Shown: positions 1 through 7,360 of the stretch, piece after piece
How the letters are laid out: each line of letters starts with the position of its first letter
Numbering within the stretch: the stretch's first letter is position 1
From: an uncultured Rhodospirillaceae bacterium
Lineage (GTDB): Bacteria; Pseudomonadota; Alphaproteobacteria; UBA8366; GCA-2717185
Assembly (NCBI GenBank): GCA_913044215.1
Contig: CAJWOT010000004.1
Location: 1-44,743 of the forward strand
Length of the DNA stretch: 44,743 nucleotides
Direction: 5' to 3'
The notes under the pieces: generated by a model
What the model was told of the DNA's origin: nothing
The model's input: only the letters and a program-made list of their open reading frames with translations
Databases searched by the model: none
Program-made: the position numbers and the translations under genes

Positions 1-273
1 GCAATCACAAATCTCTTGCGCGACCTGGTCGAATGCATCCTGCGCGACGGGGCCGCTGGGGACGGTGCGGGCGGCGATAGGGATGACGAACTCGGCACCG
101 ATTTCTTCGGCGAGATCGATAAAGGCACCCATAGGAATCCGCGTTCCCTTGAAATGCGCATAGGCCGCCGCCCCTCGAAGAGGCCTGCCGGCAGGCCCAA
201 GGCTCTCCAAAGGTGTTGGAAGCGGCGAGAAGGTATTCGTCTCATGCTTCAACATGGAGATAACGAGTTTAAT
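1..273 (-). CDS. M81 family metallopeptidase (MlrC-like), N-terminal part, runs off the left edge
   Basis: The visible N-terminal ~90 residues contain K-H-E-T-N-T-F-S-P, the signature of the MlrC/M81 family (microcystinase C-like zinc peptidases and relatives), followed by P-M-G-A-F-I-D-L-A and a P-I-A-A-R-T-V-P-S-G-P stretch. There is no ATG, GTG or TTG before the conserved beta strand: the reading frame shows ATT (271-273) encoding I-K-L-V-I-S-M-L-K-H-E-T-N. A strong GGAGG (280-284) lies 6 nt before this ATT, so ATT is probably the start; the only ATG (253-255) would remove the first strand and has no ribosome binding site. The gene overlaps the end of the upstream NTF2-like gene by about 25 nt, which suggests translational coupling. 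The C-terminal part lies outside the window, so activity cannot be judged. Confidence 0.82.
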   Translation of the reverse strand, partial: MKLVISMLKHETNTFSPLPTPLESLGPAGRPLRGAAAYAHFKGTRIPMGAFIDLAEEIGAEFVIPIAARTVPSGPVAQDAFDQVAQEICDC

Positions 274-665
274 GTCCCCCCTCCAAACGACTGACCTGCC
301 GCCGGCAAGATGGTTTCCTGCACGATGCGCCATTGTTCATCTGTCTCGCGCGCAAGAAAGACTTCCAGCCGGTTTCGATTGACCGTACCGTCACGCGCTT
401 CGACCGTCTCTTGCGTCTCGAAACAGATCAGCGAGTCGGTTTCAGACACGATTTGAATATTGTCGTAGCTGATCGCCTTAATGAGATTGCGCGCAAATTC
501 CTCCGCGCATTGCCGCGACCAATCTTCGTAGGCAATCACCTCAAAGCCGGGAACACCATAAACGGCAACGGACTTCGAAATCAGCGCCATGTGCGCCGCG
601 TGATCGCCTTCGATCGCGGTTTCCACGAAGTACGACATGAAAGCGTCGACGGAAAATTGGCTCAC
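249..665 (-). CDS. NTF2-like / SnoaL-type small protein
   Basis: The protein of about 138 residues has the alpha+beta cone pattern of the NTF2/SnoaL superfamily: an N-terminal helix (V-D-A-F-M-S-Y-F-V-E-T-A), a middle helix with N-L-I-K-A-I-S-Y-D-N, and alternating strands ending in E-Q-W-R-I-V-Q-E-T-I-L. Such proteins bind or isomerise small hydrophobic ligands; no catalytic residues can be assigned here. The GTG at 663-665 is preferred as start because GAGGTG sits 6 nt upstream; an in-frame ATG at 692 lacks a ribosome binding site. The stop lies inside the following MlrC-like gene, so the two are probably one transcript and the protein may act on the same unknown substrate. Confidence 0.72.
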   Translation of the reverse strand: MSQFSVDAFMSYFVETAIEGDHAAHMALISKSVAVYGVPGFEVIAYEDWSRQCAEEFARNLIKAISYDNIQIVSETDSLICFETQETVEARDGTVNRNRLEVFLARETDEQWRIVQETILPAAGQSFGGGTLNSLSPC

Positions 666-814
666 GAAACACCTCGTCAGTATCGCGGCCATGATGTCAC
701 GAATGCCACTATCGCGTAAGCCGTCCGGTTGGAGGCAACGGGTGCGGCCTGTTATAAGCAGCGGGAGATCGCGGGCGTGACGTCCGGGGATGAGAAAGAA
801 GGATTGATAAACAA

Positions 815-1609
815 ATGGCTAACTATGGTCCGTATGATGATATCGAGGTGACCGTCGACAATTTCGTCGCAACCGTCGAAATCCAACGTCCGCCGTTCAA
901 CTATTTCGACTACGCGTTGATCCAACAGATCGCCGACGCCTTCGAAGCGTTCGACAACGACACTGCCGTGCGGTCTATCGTGCTGTGCGCGCAAGGCAAA
1001 GCTTTCTGCGCAGGCGCCAATTTCGGTGACCGCAGCCGCTCCTCCGAAAATTCCGACAGCGGCAATCATCTGTATGTCGAGGCCGTTCGGCTGTTCAAGA
1101 CGGGCAAGCCGGTCGTCGGCGCGATGCATGGTGCCGCGGTTGGCGGCGGCCTCGGCCTTGCCATGATGCCCGACTTCCGGGTGGGTTGCCCGGAAAGTAG
1201 GTTCTCGGCCAATTTCACGCGACTTGGCTTCCATCCCGGTTTCGGGTTGACCTACACGTTGCCGCGTTTGATCGGTGAGAAGAATGCTGAACTGATGTTT
1301 TACACCAGCCGGCGCGTGAAGGGCGAAGAAGCCTACCGCCTCGGTCTCATCGACGCACTGGTGCCGCAGGACGAAGTACGCAGCGCAGCCCAAGCCCTGG
1401 CGACCGAGATCGCTGAATCCTCGCCCCTCGGCGTAACCACGACGCGCGCCACGATGCGCGTTGGAATCGCCGACAAGGTGCGGGAAGCGACCGACATCGA
1501 GTTGGAAATTCAGAACAAGCTGCGTGTCACGAAAGATTTTCAGGAAGGCGTCAAGGCGATGGCCGAACGCCGTGTCCCGAACTTCACCGGCACCTGGGAA
1601 GCGGCCTAG
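815..1609 (+). CDS. Enoyl-CoA hydratase/isomerase family protein (crotonase fold), divergent active site
   Basis: This 264-residue protein is a full-length crotonase. The first oxyanion-hole segment is G-K-A-F-C-A-G-A-N-F (about residues 64-73) and the second is H-G-A-A-V-G-G-G-L-G-L-A (about 108-119). In classical enoyl-CoA hydratase the two catalytic glutamates lie in G-G-G-C-E and in P-E-x-x-x-G; here these positions read G-G-G-L-G and F-T-R-L-G-F-H-P-G, so both appear to be absent. It therefore probably binds an acyl-CoA but catalyses another crotonase reaction (isomerisation, C-C cleavage or thioester hydrolysis). AAGGA precedes the ATG. It stands alone on the plus strand and faces a convergent gene across a hairpin. 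Confidence 0.88.
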   Translation: MANYGPYDDIEVTVDNFVATVEIQRPPFNYFDYALIQQIADAFEAFDNDTAVRSIVLCAQGKAFCAGANFGDRSRSSENSDSGNHLYVEAVRLFKTGKPVVGAMHGAAVGGGLGLAMMPDFRVGCPESRFSANFTRLGFHPGFGLTYTLPRLIGEKNAELMFYTSRRVKGEEAYRLGLIDALVPQDEVRSAAQALATEIAESSPLGVTTTRATMRVGIADKVREATDIELEIQNKLRVTKDFQEGVKAMAERRVPNFTGTWEAA

Positions 1610-1632
1610 CCGTTCCAATCCTAATTTCGGGC

Positions 1633-1669
1633 AAAAAAAGAGGGGCGAGCCGATTGGCCCGCCCCTCTT
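1633..1669 (-). terminator. Intrinsic terminator between convergent genes
   Basis: A 10-bp perfect inverted repeat (1638-1647 with 1660-1669; AAGAGGGGCG / CGCCCCTCTT) has a 12-nt centre that can pair further through GCC/GGC. Read on the minus strand, the stem runs into seven Ts (complement of A-run 1633-1639), a typical rho-independent terminator for the gene at 1691-2017. It may also stop the plus-strand crotonase transcript, though no T-run follows on that strand. Confidence 0.8.
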
Positions 1670-1690
1670 CAAGTTCTCAGGGAGGTGTCA

Positions 1691-2017
1691 TTAGTCAGCC
1701 GCATCCGCCTCCACGATCTTAACGGTCTCCGCGTCGCGTACGGACGCGATGAAATTGACCCAGACATCGTGATAACCGGGAAACTTGCCGCTCTCAACCC
1801 GTTCCCAGAGAAAGCGCCATTCCGCTTCTTCCAGGATCACAGCATCCCGGCCTTCATGGGTTTGCAGCTTGGCAACGATTGGATGCGCTTCAAACATCTC
1901 GGCTGCGGACATACCGCCTTCACCCTGCGGCGCGGCGGCGAACTGGATGAGCTGTTGACGATAATCGAACTTGGCAGCGTCCCTTTCGACGGTGCGCAAA
2001 GGGATCTTGCGCGCCAT
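1691..2017 (-). CDS. Small hypothetical protein (108 residues)
   Basis: I do not recognise this family. The protein begins M-A-R-K-I-P-L-R-T-V-E-R-D and is soluble, charged and probably mixed helical, with an aromatic patch W-R-F-L-W-E-R-V and K-F-P-G-Y-H-D-V-W-V-N-F-I near the middle and an acidic tail V-E-A-D-A-A-D. It has no signal peptide or membrane segment. The start at 2015-2017 is chosen because GGAGG lies 8 nt upstream; the longer in-frame reading to 2149 is arginine-rich and has no ribosome binding site. It ends at a clear terminator and is probably monocistronic. Confidence 0.7.
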   Translation of the reverse strand: MARKIPLRTVERDAAKFDYRQQLIQFAAAPQGEGGMSAAEMFEAHPIVAKLQTHEGRDAVILEEAEWRFLWERVESGKFPGYHDVWVNFIASVRDAETVKIVEADAAD

Positions 2018-2316
2018 AGATTGGCCCTCCTGCATATTGTGAAAAAACTGGGTTAAGCGACCACAGCCCGGTCTGTGACCCGGCGCCAGTTGGTCCCGTC
2101 GGAGAATGCGGGCACCGCGCCGACGAGAGCGACTGCCGTCGCGTGTCATGGGCGGAGGATCGCCGGAAATAGGTATCCTCCAACGAAAAAACCGCCGCGT
2201 TCGGCATGTTTTTCAATAAGTTAACGCAACACACGCAATACGACATGCTGATCCAAAGGATAGGTTTCCTGGGGTGTTAGTCAACAACACACAACCGCTA
2301 AATCGCCGAGACCGGA
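2018..2316. other. Intergenic region without a recognisable gene
   Basis: About 300 bases between the small minus-strand gene and the WYL regulator. Short open frames here have no family signature or ribosome binding site. The segment 2200-2290 is more AT-rich than its surroundings and contains a weak inverted repeat GTGTT/AACAC (about 2275-2292). It probably holds the promoter of the small gene and the 3' end of the regulator transcript. Confidence 0.5.
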
Positions 2317-3006
2317 TCAAGCCGACGGCTCTTCCTCCATCGCACGGTATAAACCCGTCAGGGTCTTGCCACGTTCCAGTCGGAAGGTTTCGCCCGTATT
2401 CGTCACCCAATCTATCCAGTACAAGCGGAACATGCGGAAGTCGGCGCGCAACTCGCACCATGCAACCAGCGTCCACACCTTGCCCCAGAACCATAGGCCG
2501 AGCGGGCGTACGGCTCGTTCGGTCGACCGGTCTTCCGCATCGCGATAGGACAATTTCAACCGATTGCGTTTCTCCGCTGCCCGCTCGAGCGCATCGATTC
2601 TCTCACGGACCTGCATCGTCATCTCGGATGCGATAGCGTGAATTTCGATCTGGTCCGTTCGGTGTTTGGTTCCATCTGGCAGCACCGACCCGATCTTGGT
2701 CAGCGCCTCCTCCGCCGCTCGGGCCATCCCGGCACCACCCCAGGCACGGATCAACCGCGCTCCGGCGACTAGGGCTACCACCTCATCGCGTGTGAACATA
2801 AGTGGCGGCAGGTCGTAGCCATCGCGCATCAGATAACCGACGCCGGCTTCACCATCGGTTGGCACACCACTCGATTGCAAGTCGGCGATATCGCGGTAGA
2901 TCGTCCGTTCCGATACTTCCAGCCGCTCGGCGAGCATCGCCGCAGTGACGAGCCGACCGCCGCGCAGATACTGCACGATTTGAAACAAGCGGTCGGCGCG
3001 TCGCAT
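2317..3006 (-). CDS. WYL-domain transcriptional regulator (YafY/DeoR-type HTH)
   Basis: The N-terminal HTH (residues 1-60) reads R-A-D-R-L-F-Q-I-V-Q-Y-L-R and V-S-E-R-T-I-Y-R-D-I-A-D-L, the hallmark of YafY-type regulators, followed by G-V-P-T-D-G-E-A-G-V-G-Y. A WYL-type ligand-sensing domain follows (about residues 140-225), with L-K-L-S-Y-R-D, R-A-V-R-P-L-G-L-W-F-W-G and W-C-E-L-R-A-D-F-R-M-F-R. At 229 residues it has the usual length of the short class. AGGA lies 7 nt before the ATG. It starts 9 nt after the VOC gene, so the two are co-transcribed. The palindrome at 3435-3458 upstream of the pair is the probable autoregulatory operator. Confidence 0.9.
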   Translation of the reverse strand: MRRADRLFQIVQYLRGGRLVTAAMLAERLEVSERTIYRDIADLQSSGVPTDGEAGVGYLMRDGYDLPPLMFTRDEVVALVAGARLIRAWGGAGMARAAEEALTKIGSVLPDGTKHRTDQIEIHAIASEMTMQVRERIDALERAAEKRNRLKLSYRDAEDRSTERAVRPLGLWFWGKVWTLVAWCELRADFRMFRLYWIDWVTNTGETFRLERGKTLTGLYRAMEEEPSA

Positions 3007-3015
3007 TGCGAAGTC

Positions 3016-3387
3016 CTATTTAGAGAAGACACCGATTGAATTTCCGTCCGGGTCGAGGCAATAGGCGAAGCGGCCTGCAGGAATCCAAATTACGTCCGAG
3101 ACAACCTCCCCTCCCGCGTTCTTCACCCGCTCCAGCGCCGCTTCCAGCCTGTCCGGGGTGGCAAGATGAACGGTCGGTCCCGTGCCTTTGGCTGCGGATT
3201 TCCCGGGATAGAGATGCCCGGCCAAGCCGGCATCGTTCGGGGTTGGGAACATGGCAAAAGGGTTCTCCTCGCAATCGACCTTCTTCAACTCCGTGCCGAA
3301 AACAAGGTTGTAGAAAGTCATGGCGCGGTCCAGACCGGTAACGGGAATCTCCGTCCAGACGGTAAAGTTTTCCGGGGCGAAACTCAT
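3016..3387 (-). CDS. VOC family protein (glyoxalase/bleomycin-resistance fold)
   Basis: A single VOC unit of 123 residues: F-T-V-W-T-E-I-P-V-T-G-L-D-R-A-M-T-F-Y forms the first beta-alpha motif, and the C-terminus P-A-G-R-F-A-Y-C-L-D-P-D-G-N-S-I-G-V-F is the standard D-P-D-G-N ending. Such proteins dimerise to form a metal or small-molecule site; the substrate is unknown. The ATG at 3385-3387 has GGAGA 7 nt upstream. It is the first gene of a two-gene operon with the WYL regulator, an arrangement common for small detoxification enzymes controlled by their own regulator. Confidence 0.88.
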   Translation of the reverse strand: MSFAPENFTVWTEIPVTGLDRAMTFYNLVFGTELKKVDCEENPFAMFPTPNDAGLAGHLYPGKSAAKGTGPTVHLATPDRLEAALERVKNAGGEVVSDVIWIPAGRFAYCLDPDGNSIGVFSK

Positions 3388-3434
3388 ACTCTTGTCTCCG
3401 TAAGCGGTTGCGATGGACCGACAATCGCACACCC

Positions 3435-3458
3435 CTCCTGACAACATTCTGTCAGGAG
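3435..3458. promoter_or_regulatory. Perfect palindrome, candidate operator of the WYL regulator
   Basis: CTCCTGACA and TGTCAGGAG form a perfect 9-bp inverted repeat around a 6-nt centre, about 48-71 nt upstream of the VOC start. No T-run follows on either strand, which argues against a terminator for the molybdenum hydroxylase gene ending at 3483. The core TGACA-N6-TGTCA is a plausible dimer site for the regulator encoded in the same operon. That assignment is inference. Confidence 0.6.
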
Positions 3459-3482
3459 CCCGTCACCGGAGACAGAAATTTT

Positions 3483-5792
3483 CTACTTTGCCCGAGCATC
3501 CTCAATGGCGCGCCAAACCCGCTCCGGCGTCGCCGGCATTTCGATATGTTTTATGCCGAATTCGGACAACGCATCGGTAATAGCGCCGATCACCGCCGCG
3601 GGTGCACCGGTCGCGCCGCCTTCGCCGCCGCCCTTGACGCCAAGTCTGGTGCTAGGGGCGATCACCTCATTGAATTCTAGATCGTAATTCGGCAATTGGT
3701 CGGCCCGCGGCATAGCGTAATCCATGAAGGATCCGGCGATAAGTTGCCCGCTCTCTGAATCGTAGACACCGTTTTCCATGAGCGCCTGGCCGACCCCTTG
3801 GGCTATTCCGCCGTGGGTCTGACCGTCGACAATCAGAGGATTGACGATGCGTCCGACATCGTCGATCGCCGTATAGCGCACGATGCGAACGACCCCGCTA
3901 TCAGGCTCAATTTCAACTTCCACGACGTGGGTACCGTTCGGATAGGCCGGAATCAGCTCCGTTACCTGCGCCGCGCCTTCCAGCCCGCCTTGCAGTTCCT
4001 CCGGCAGGCCCTCCTGGCCGGCTGCTTCGAAAAGACCTAGGCTGCGATCAGTTCCCTTGATGCGAAATTCACCGCCGGTAAATTCAATGTCTGCGGGATT
4101 CGCCTCCAACACATGGCCCGCGATTCGCTTGCCCTTGTCGAAAATCTGGTCTGCCGAGAGACCAAACAGGTGCCCCGCCAAACGCATCGAACGCGAGGAA
4201 TGCGACCCGCCACCGATTTTCACGAAGGCCGTATCGCCGGCTTTCAGCACGATGGTTTCGAACGGCACCTCCATCATGTCGGCAACGACCTGGGCGTAAG
4301 CTGTCTCGTGCCCCTGTCCGCTCGCCTGGGTACCGATAACCAACTCGATACGGCCCTCTGGCAATATCTTCATTTCCCCGCGCTCGGCCGGCCACCCGGT
4401 TGCCGTCTCGATATAATTGGCGATCCCGATGCCGCGATAGACACCGCGCGATCGTGCCTCTGCGCGTCTTGCTTCGAAACCATCCCAGTCGCCGTGCGCC
4501 AGCGCCATATCCATGCCGCGCTCGAACTCGCCGCTGTCATATGTTTTGCCGGTAGGATTTCTGTAAGGAATAGATTCGGGCGGGATCAAGTTGCGACGCC
4601 GCAGTTCGACGCGGTCGATACCCATTTCGGCCGCCGCCAAGTCGATCAGCCGCTCCATCACGAATATCGCCTCCGGACGCCCGGCGCCGCGATAGGCGGT
4701 CGTCGGCGAACTGTTGGTCAACACGCCCTTGGAGACGACGTAGGCATCGGGAATGTCGTAGACGCTGGTTGTGACAGACGGCCCGCGCGCCAATGGCACA
4801 TAGGTGATCGCGTGCGACCCCAAATCCCCGTAATTTTCGGTTCGCATGGCGAGAAACTTGCCGTCCGCATCGAGCGCCAGCTCCGCCCGGGTCAGCAAGT
4901 TTCGGCCGCTATAGTCGCTGAGAAAACACTCACCGCGATCCGCTGTCCATTTGACCGGCCGGCCGATCCGCTTTGCCGCCCACAGTACGAGGGCAAATTC
5001 TGAATAGGTCGAGTTGCGGGTACCATAGCCGCCGCCGACGTCACGGCTGATAACGCGCATCTGGTCGGTACTGACGCCGAACACCGGGGCCAGTTCGTTC
5101 ATGAAGCGCACCACGCCCTGGCCGCCCGCGTTGAGGACAAATCCGCCGTCAAGGTATTCACCGATCGCGGCCCTAGGCTCCATCGGCACACCGGTCACCC
5201 GGTTGTTGAAGGTTTCGAAACGGACGGTATGCGCCGCGCGCGCGAAAGCGGCGTCTACCGCGGCCGCATCACCTTTCACATCGTCGACAACGATGTTGTT
5301 GGGGACCTCGTCCCAAATCGCCGGCGCGTCCGGCGCCGTCGCGGAAGCGATATGCGGCAGGGGTGCGAGCGGCTCTATCGCCACGTCGATTAGCTCAGCG
5401 GCATCTTTCGCCTGGTCCAGGCTTTCGGCAACCACCAGAGCGAGCCCTTCACCGACGCGCCGAATCTTCTGATATGCCAACGGATAAAGCGGCATTTGAA
5501 AAATCGGAGCACCGTCCCGGTTCTTCAGTTCGACATCCTTGGGGTTGCCGTACTGAACGATCGGCTCCAGCCTGTCCGCCAGATAATCGTCGGCTGTCAG
5601 CACTGCCAGGACACCGGGGGCCTCCAAGGCAGCCACGATACCAATCGAACGGATGCGGCCGTGCGCCTCCTGCGCGCGTAATACGTAGAGGTAGGCCTGG
5701 TTTGGCCGGTTCAAATCGTCGCTGAACTCTCCGGCGCCGGTCAGTAATCGATGATCTTCGACCCGAACCCGATGCTCCCCGACATAGCTCAT
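3483..5792 (-). CDS. Molybdenum hydroxylase large subunit (xanthine dehydrogenase / CoxL family, form II-like)
   Basis: This 769-residue protein is the molybdopterin-binding subunit of the xanthine oxidase/aerobic CO dehydrogenase family. Visible hallmarks are the N-terminal H-R-V-R-V-E-D-H-R-L-L-T-G-A-G region, D-V-G-G-G-Y-G-T-R-N near residue 250, the A-Y-R-G-A-G-R-P-E-A motif near 370, and G-V-K-G-G-G-E-G-G-A-T-G-A-P near 725 holding the catalytic glutamate. True CO dehydrogenase has A-Y-x-C-S-F-R at the second site; A-Y-R-G-A-G-R is the form II type, so the substrate is likely an organic compound. The partner FAD and 2Fe-2S subunits are not adjacent. Its ATG overlaps the stop of the upstream crotonase as ATGA, indicating translational coupling. 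Confidence 0.92.
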   Translation of the reverse strand: MSYVGEHRVRVEDHRLLTGAGEFSDDLNRPNQAYLYVLRAQEAHGRIRSIGIVAALEAPGVLAVLTADDYLADRLEPIVQYGNPKDVELKNRDGAPIFQMPLYPLAYQKIRRVGEGLALVVAESLDQAKDAAELIDVAIEPLAPLPHIASATAPDAPAIWDEVPNNIVVDDVKGDAAAVDAAFARAAHTVRFETFNNRVTGVPMEPRAAIGEYLDGGFVLNAGGQGVVRFMNELAPVFGVSTDQMRVISRDVGGGYGTRNSTYSEFALVLWAAKRIGRPVKWTADRGECFLSDYSGRNLLTRAELALDADGKFLAMRTENYGDLGSHAITYVPLARGPSVTTSVYDIPDAYVVSKGVLTNSSPTTAYRGAGRPEAIFVMERLIDLAAAEMGIDRVELRRRNLIPPESIPYRNPTGKTYDSGEFERGMDMALAHGDWDGFEARRAEARSRGVYRGIGIANYIETATGWPAERGEMKILPEGRIELVIGTQASGQGHETAYAQVVADMMEVPFETIVLKAGDTAFVKIGGGSHSSRSMRLAGHLFGLSADQIFDKGKRIAGHVLEANPADIEFTGGEFRIKGTDRSLGLFEAAGQEGLPEELQGGLEGAAQVTELIPAYPNGTHVVEVEIEPDSGVVRIVRYTAIDDVGRIVNPLIVDGQTHGGIAQGVGQALMENGVYDSESGQLIAGSFMDYAMPRADQLPNYDLEFNEVIAPSTRLGVKGGGEGGATGAPAAVIGAITDALSEFGIKHIEMPATPERVWRAIEDARAK

Positions 5793-6514
5793 TTCGGTCG
5801 GGTCGCGACCGTTGCGAGCGTATAACCGGCCAGGTCCGACATAGTGCTGGGATCGAGCTGCGGCCCGGTGGCGAGAAAGCGCTTAATGGTCCGAATCGCC
5901 GCGACATCGTAGCTGGCAAGCCTTCCAAGCAAGCTGTCGAGCGTGTCGTCCAAGCCATCCGCATTCACAACCTGACTGACCAGACCGACGGCCAAGGCCG
6001 CCGGTGCGTCGATTTCTTCCATCGAATAGACCATGTTGGCGACAGCCTTCGGCGCAACCTTCGCCAGGGCCGACATCGCCAATGTCGGTGCAATGCCGTG
6101 CCCCATCTCTGGCAGCGCAAACCGCGCCCCGTCGGACGCGATCGCGATGTCCGAACCGCCGACAAGCGCGCAACCGAAACCAAGAGCCTTACCCTGCACC
6201 ACGGTCACGATGGGCGCCGGGCAGTCACGGAACGCCTTGTAGACATCAAGGATCTTGCTGAACACCTTGCCATGCAGATCGAACGCGTTGTCTGGCGGCG
6301 GGCCGCCCGGCCCCTTCGGATCACGGCCGTGACAGAAATCCTTCCCGTTACCGCGCAGGATGATTGCCCGCAACTTCGGATCCGCCGCAATCTCGTCCAC
6401 ATGCGCGGACAACTGCTGCATCATCGTATGGGTGAAAACATTACCACGCCGCGGCCGGTTCAACGTGATGGTGGCGAACGGCCCCTTCCGTTCGACGATG
6501 ATCGGTTTCGCCAT
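5789..6514 (-). CDS. Enoyl-CoA hydratase/isomerase family protein (crotonase fold)
   Basis: A 241-residue crotonase beginning M-A-K-P-I-I-V-E-R-K-G-P. The first oxyanion-hole region is G-N-G-K-D-F-C-H-G-R-D-P and the second is V-Q-G-K-A-L-G-F-G-C-A-L. The first catalytic Glu of enoyl-CoA hydratase is replaced (G-C-A), but the second is kept in F-A-L-P-E-M-G-H-G-I. A single acidic residue suggests an isomerase or other crotonase reaction. The start at 6512-6514 is preferred because GGGAGG is 8 nt upstream; the ATG two codons earlier is too close to that site. It overlaps the molybdenum hydroxylase gene by 4 nt, so both probably work on the same carboxylate or CoA ester. Confidence 0.88.
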   Translation of the reverse strand: MAKPIIVERKGPFATITLNRPRRGNVFTHTMMQQLSAHVDEIAADPKLRAIILRGNGKDFCHGRDPKGPGGPPPDNAFDLHGKVFSKILDVYKAFRDCPAPIVTVVQGKALGFGCALVGGSDIAIASDGARFALPEMGHGIAPTLAMSALAKVAPKAVANMVYSMEEIDAPAALAVGLVSQVVNADGLDDTLDSLLGRLASYDVAAIRTIKRFLATGPQLDPSTMSDLAGYTLATVATRPK

Positions 6515-6586
6515 CGACATGTCCTCCCGTTTCATTGTTTCGCCCAGCTTACGAATTGAAGCCGGTGGAGCAAACGGCCGCAAACG

Positions 6587-6612
6587 AAAAGGGCCGCCAC
6601 AAGGGCGGCCCC
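6587..6612 (-). terminator. Intrinsic terminator downstream of the GST gene
   Basis: GGGCCGCC (6591-6598) and GGCGGCCC (6604-6611) form a perfect 8-bp stem with a 5-nt loop. On the minus strand it is followed by TTTTCGTTT. It lies 25 nt after the GST stop and separates that gene from the crotonase/molybdenum hydroxylase operon. Confidence 0.82.
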
Positions 6613-6636
6613 AAATCCGTGCAATACCTTATGTTG

Positions 6637-7335
6637 TTATTCGGCCGCCGCCGCGGGATCCGCGAACAGCGATCCGACGTAAAAGCCCCGCCGCTTCAAG
6701 CTCTTCACGAACTCGTCGTTGAAGTGACTTACGACGGATCCCGTTATCGTATCGCTGGCCAACAACGCGTCGGACCAGGCCTGAACTCTTGGGAAATCAT
6801 TCAGGACACCGGTCTTCAGTTTGGCTTCGACGAAGGCGAAACGCTGCAAGAAAGGCGCATAAGCCGCATCGACGAGGCAGAGCTTGTCCCCGTTGAAATA
6901 GGGCCCGTCATTGTCGCGCTCCTTGCCGAGAGCCTCTTCGAGCTTGGCGATGCGCTTCGGTGCTTCTGCCAAACCCGCCTGCATCTCCTCTTCCGACTTG
7001 GTGTAGTAGATACCGCTGAGCCCCTTGGCGAAGTCCGGCACGAAATCAGTCCAGGCGCGATTGCGGGCGCGCTTGATGGGATCGGCCGGGTGCAGATGCG
7101 GTTCGACCATCTCGTCGAGATATTCCGCGATCGCGTTCGACTCGAACAACGGCACGCCGTCGACGGACAACACCGGCACTTTGCCGTGCGGCGAAATCTC
7201 CAGGAACCAGTCAGGCTTGTCTTGCAGGTTGATATATGTAACTTCGAATTCGATATCCTTGGCACGCAAAAGAATCACGGCGCGCTGGACCCAGGGTCAC
7301 GTGTACGAGCTGATCAGGTGGTATTTCACCGCCAT
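6637..7335 (-). CDS. Glutathione S-transferase, candidate selenoprotein (in-frame UGA at codon 13)
   Basis: The protein has a thioredoxin-like N-terminal domain and a helical C-terminal domain, 232 residues if TGA (7297-7299) is read through. It starts M-A-V-K-Y-H-L-I-S-S-Y-T, then TGA, then P-W-V-Q-R-A-V-I-L-L-R-A-K. In related GSTs the TGA position is the catalytic Cys of C-P-W/Y-V-Q-R. Later G-K-V-P-V-L carries the cis-proline and E-S-N-A-I-A-E-Y-L the glutathione-binding Glu-Ser. The ATG at 7333-7335 has GGAGG 7 nt upstream, so the segment before the TGA is a real translation start. A hairpin with SECIS geometry begins 11 nt after the TGA. Conventional calling gives only a 213-residue GTG-start form lacking the active site. 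A plain nonsense mutation is the alternative, but the rest of the gene is intact. Confidence 0.87.
7262..7299 (-). promoter_or_regulatory. Candidate bacterial SECIS element in the GST mRNA
   Basis: After the TGA (7297-7299) come 17 nt, then a loop beginning CGTGAT. The stem is GCGCGC (7280-7285) with GCGTGC (7262-7267), 6 bp including one G-U pair, and the loop is 12 nt (7268-7279). Known bacterial SECIS elements have a short upper stem, a G within the first two loop bases, and the loop about 16-37 nt from the UGA; all three hold here. The same TGA-N15-GCCGTGAT arrangement occurs in the UGSC gene at 12470-12501. Confidence 0.75.
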
Positions 7336-7360
7336 ACCGCTGCCTCCTAGCTATTGGTGT

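Noticed and set aside
752-1672. Minus-strand frame of 306 codons over the first crotonase
   Set aside because: The plus strand encodes a full crotonase with ribosome binding site; the antisense frame shows no family features.
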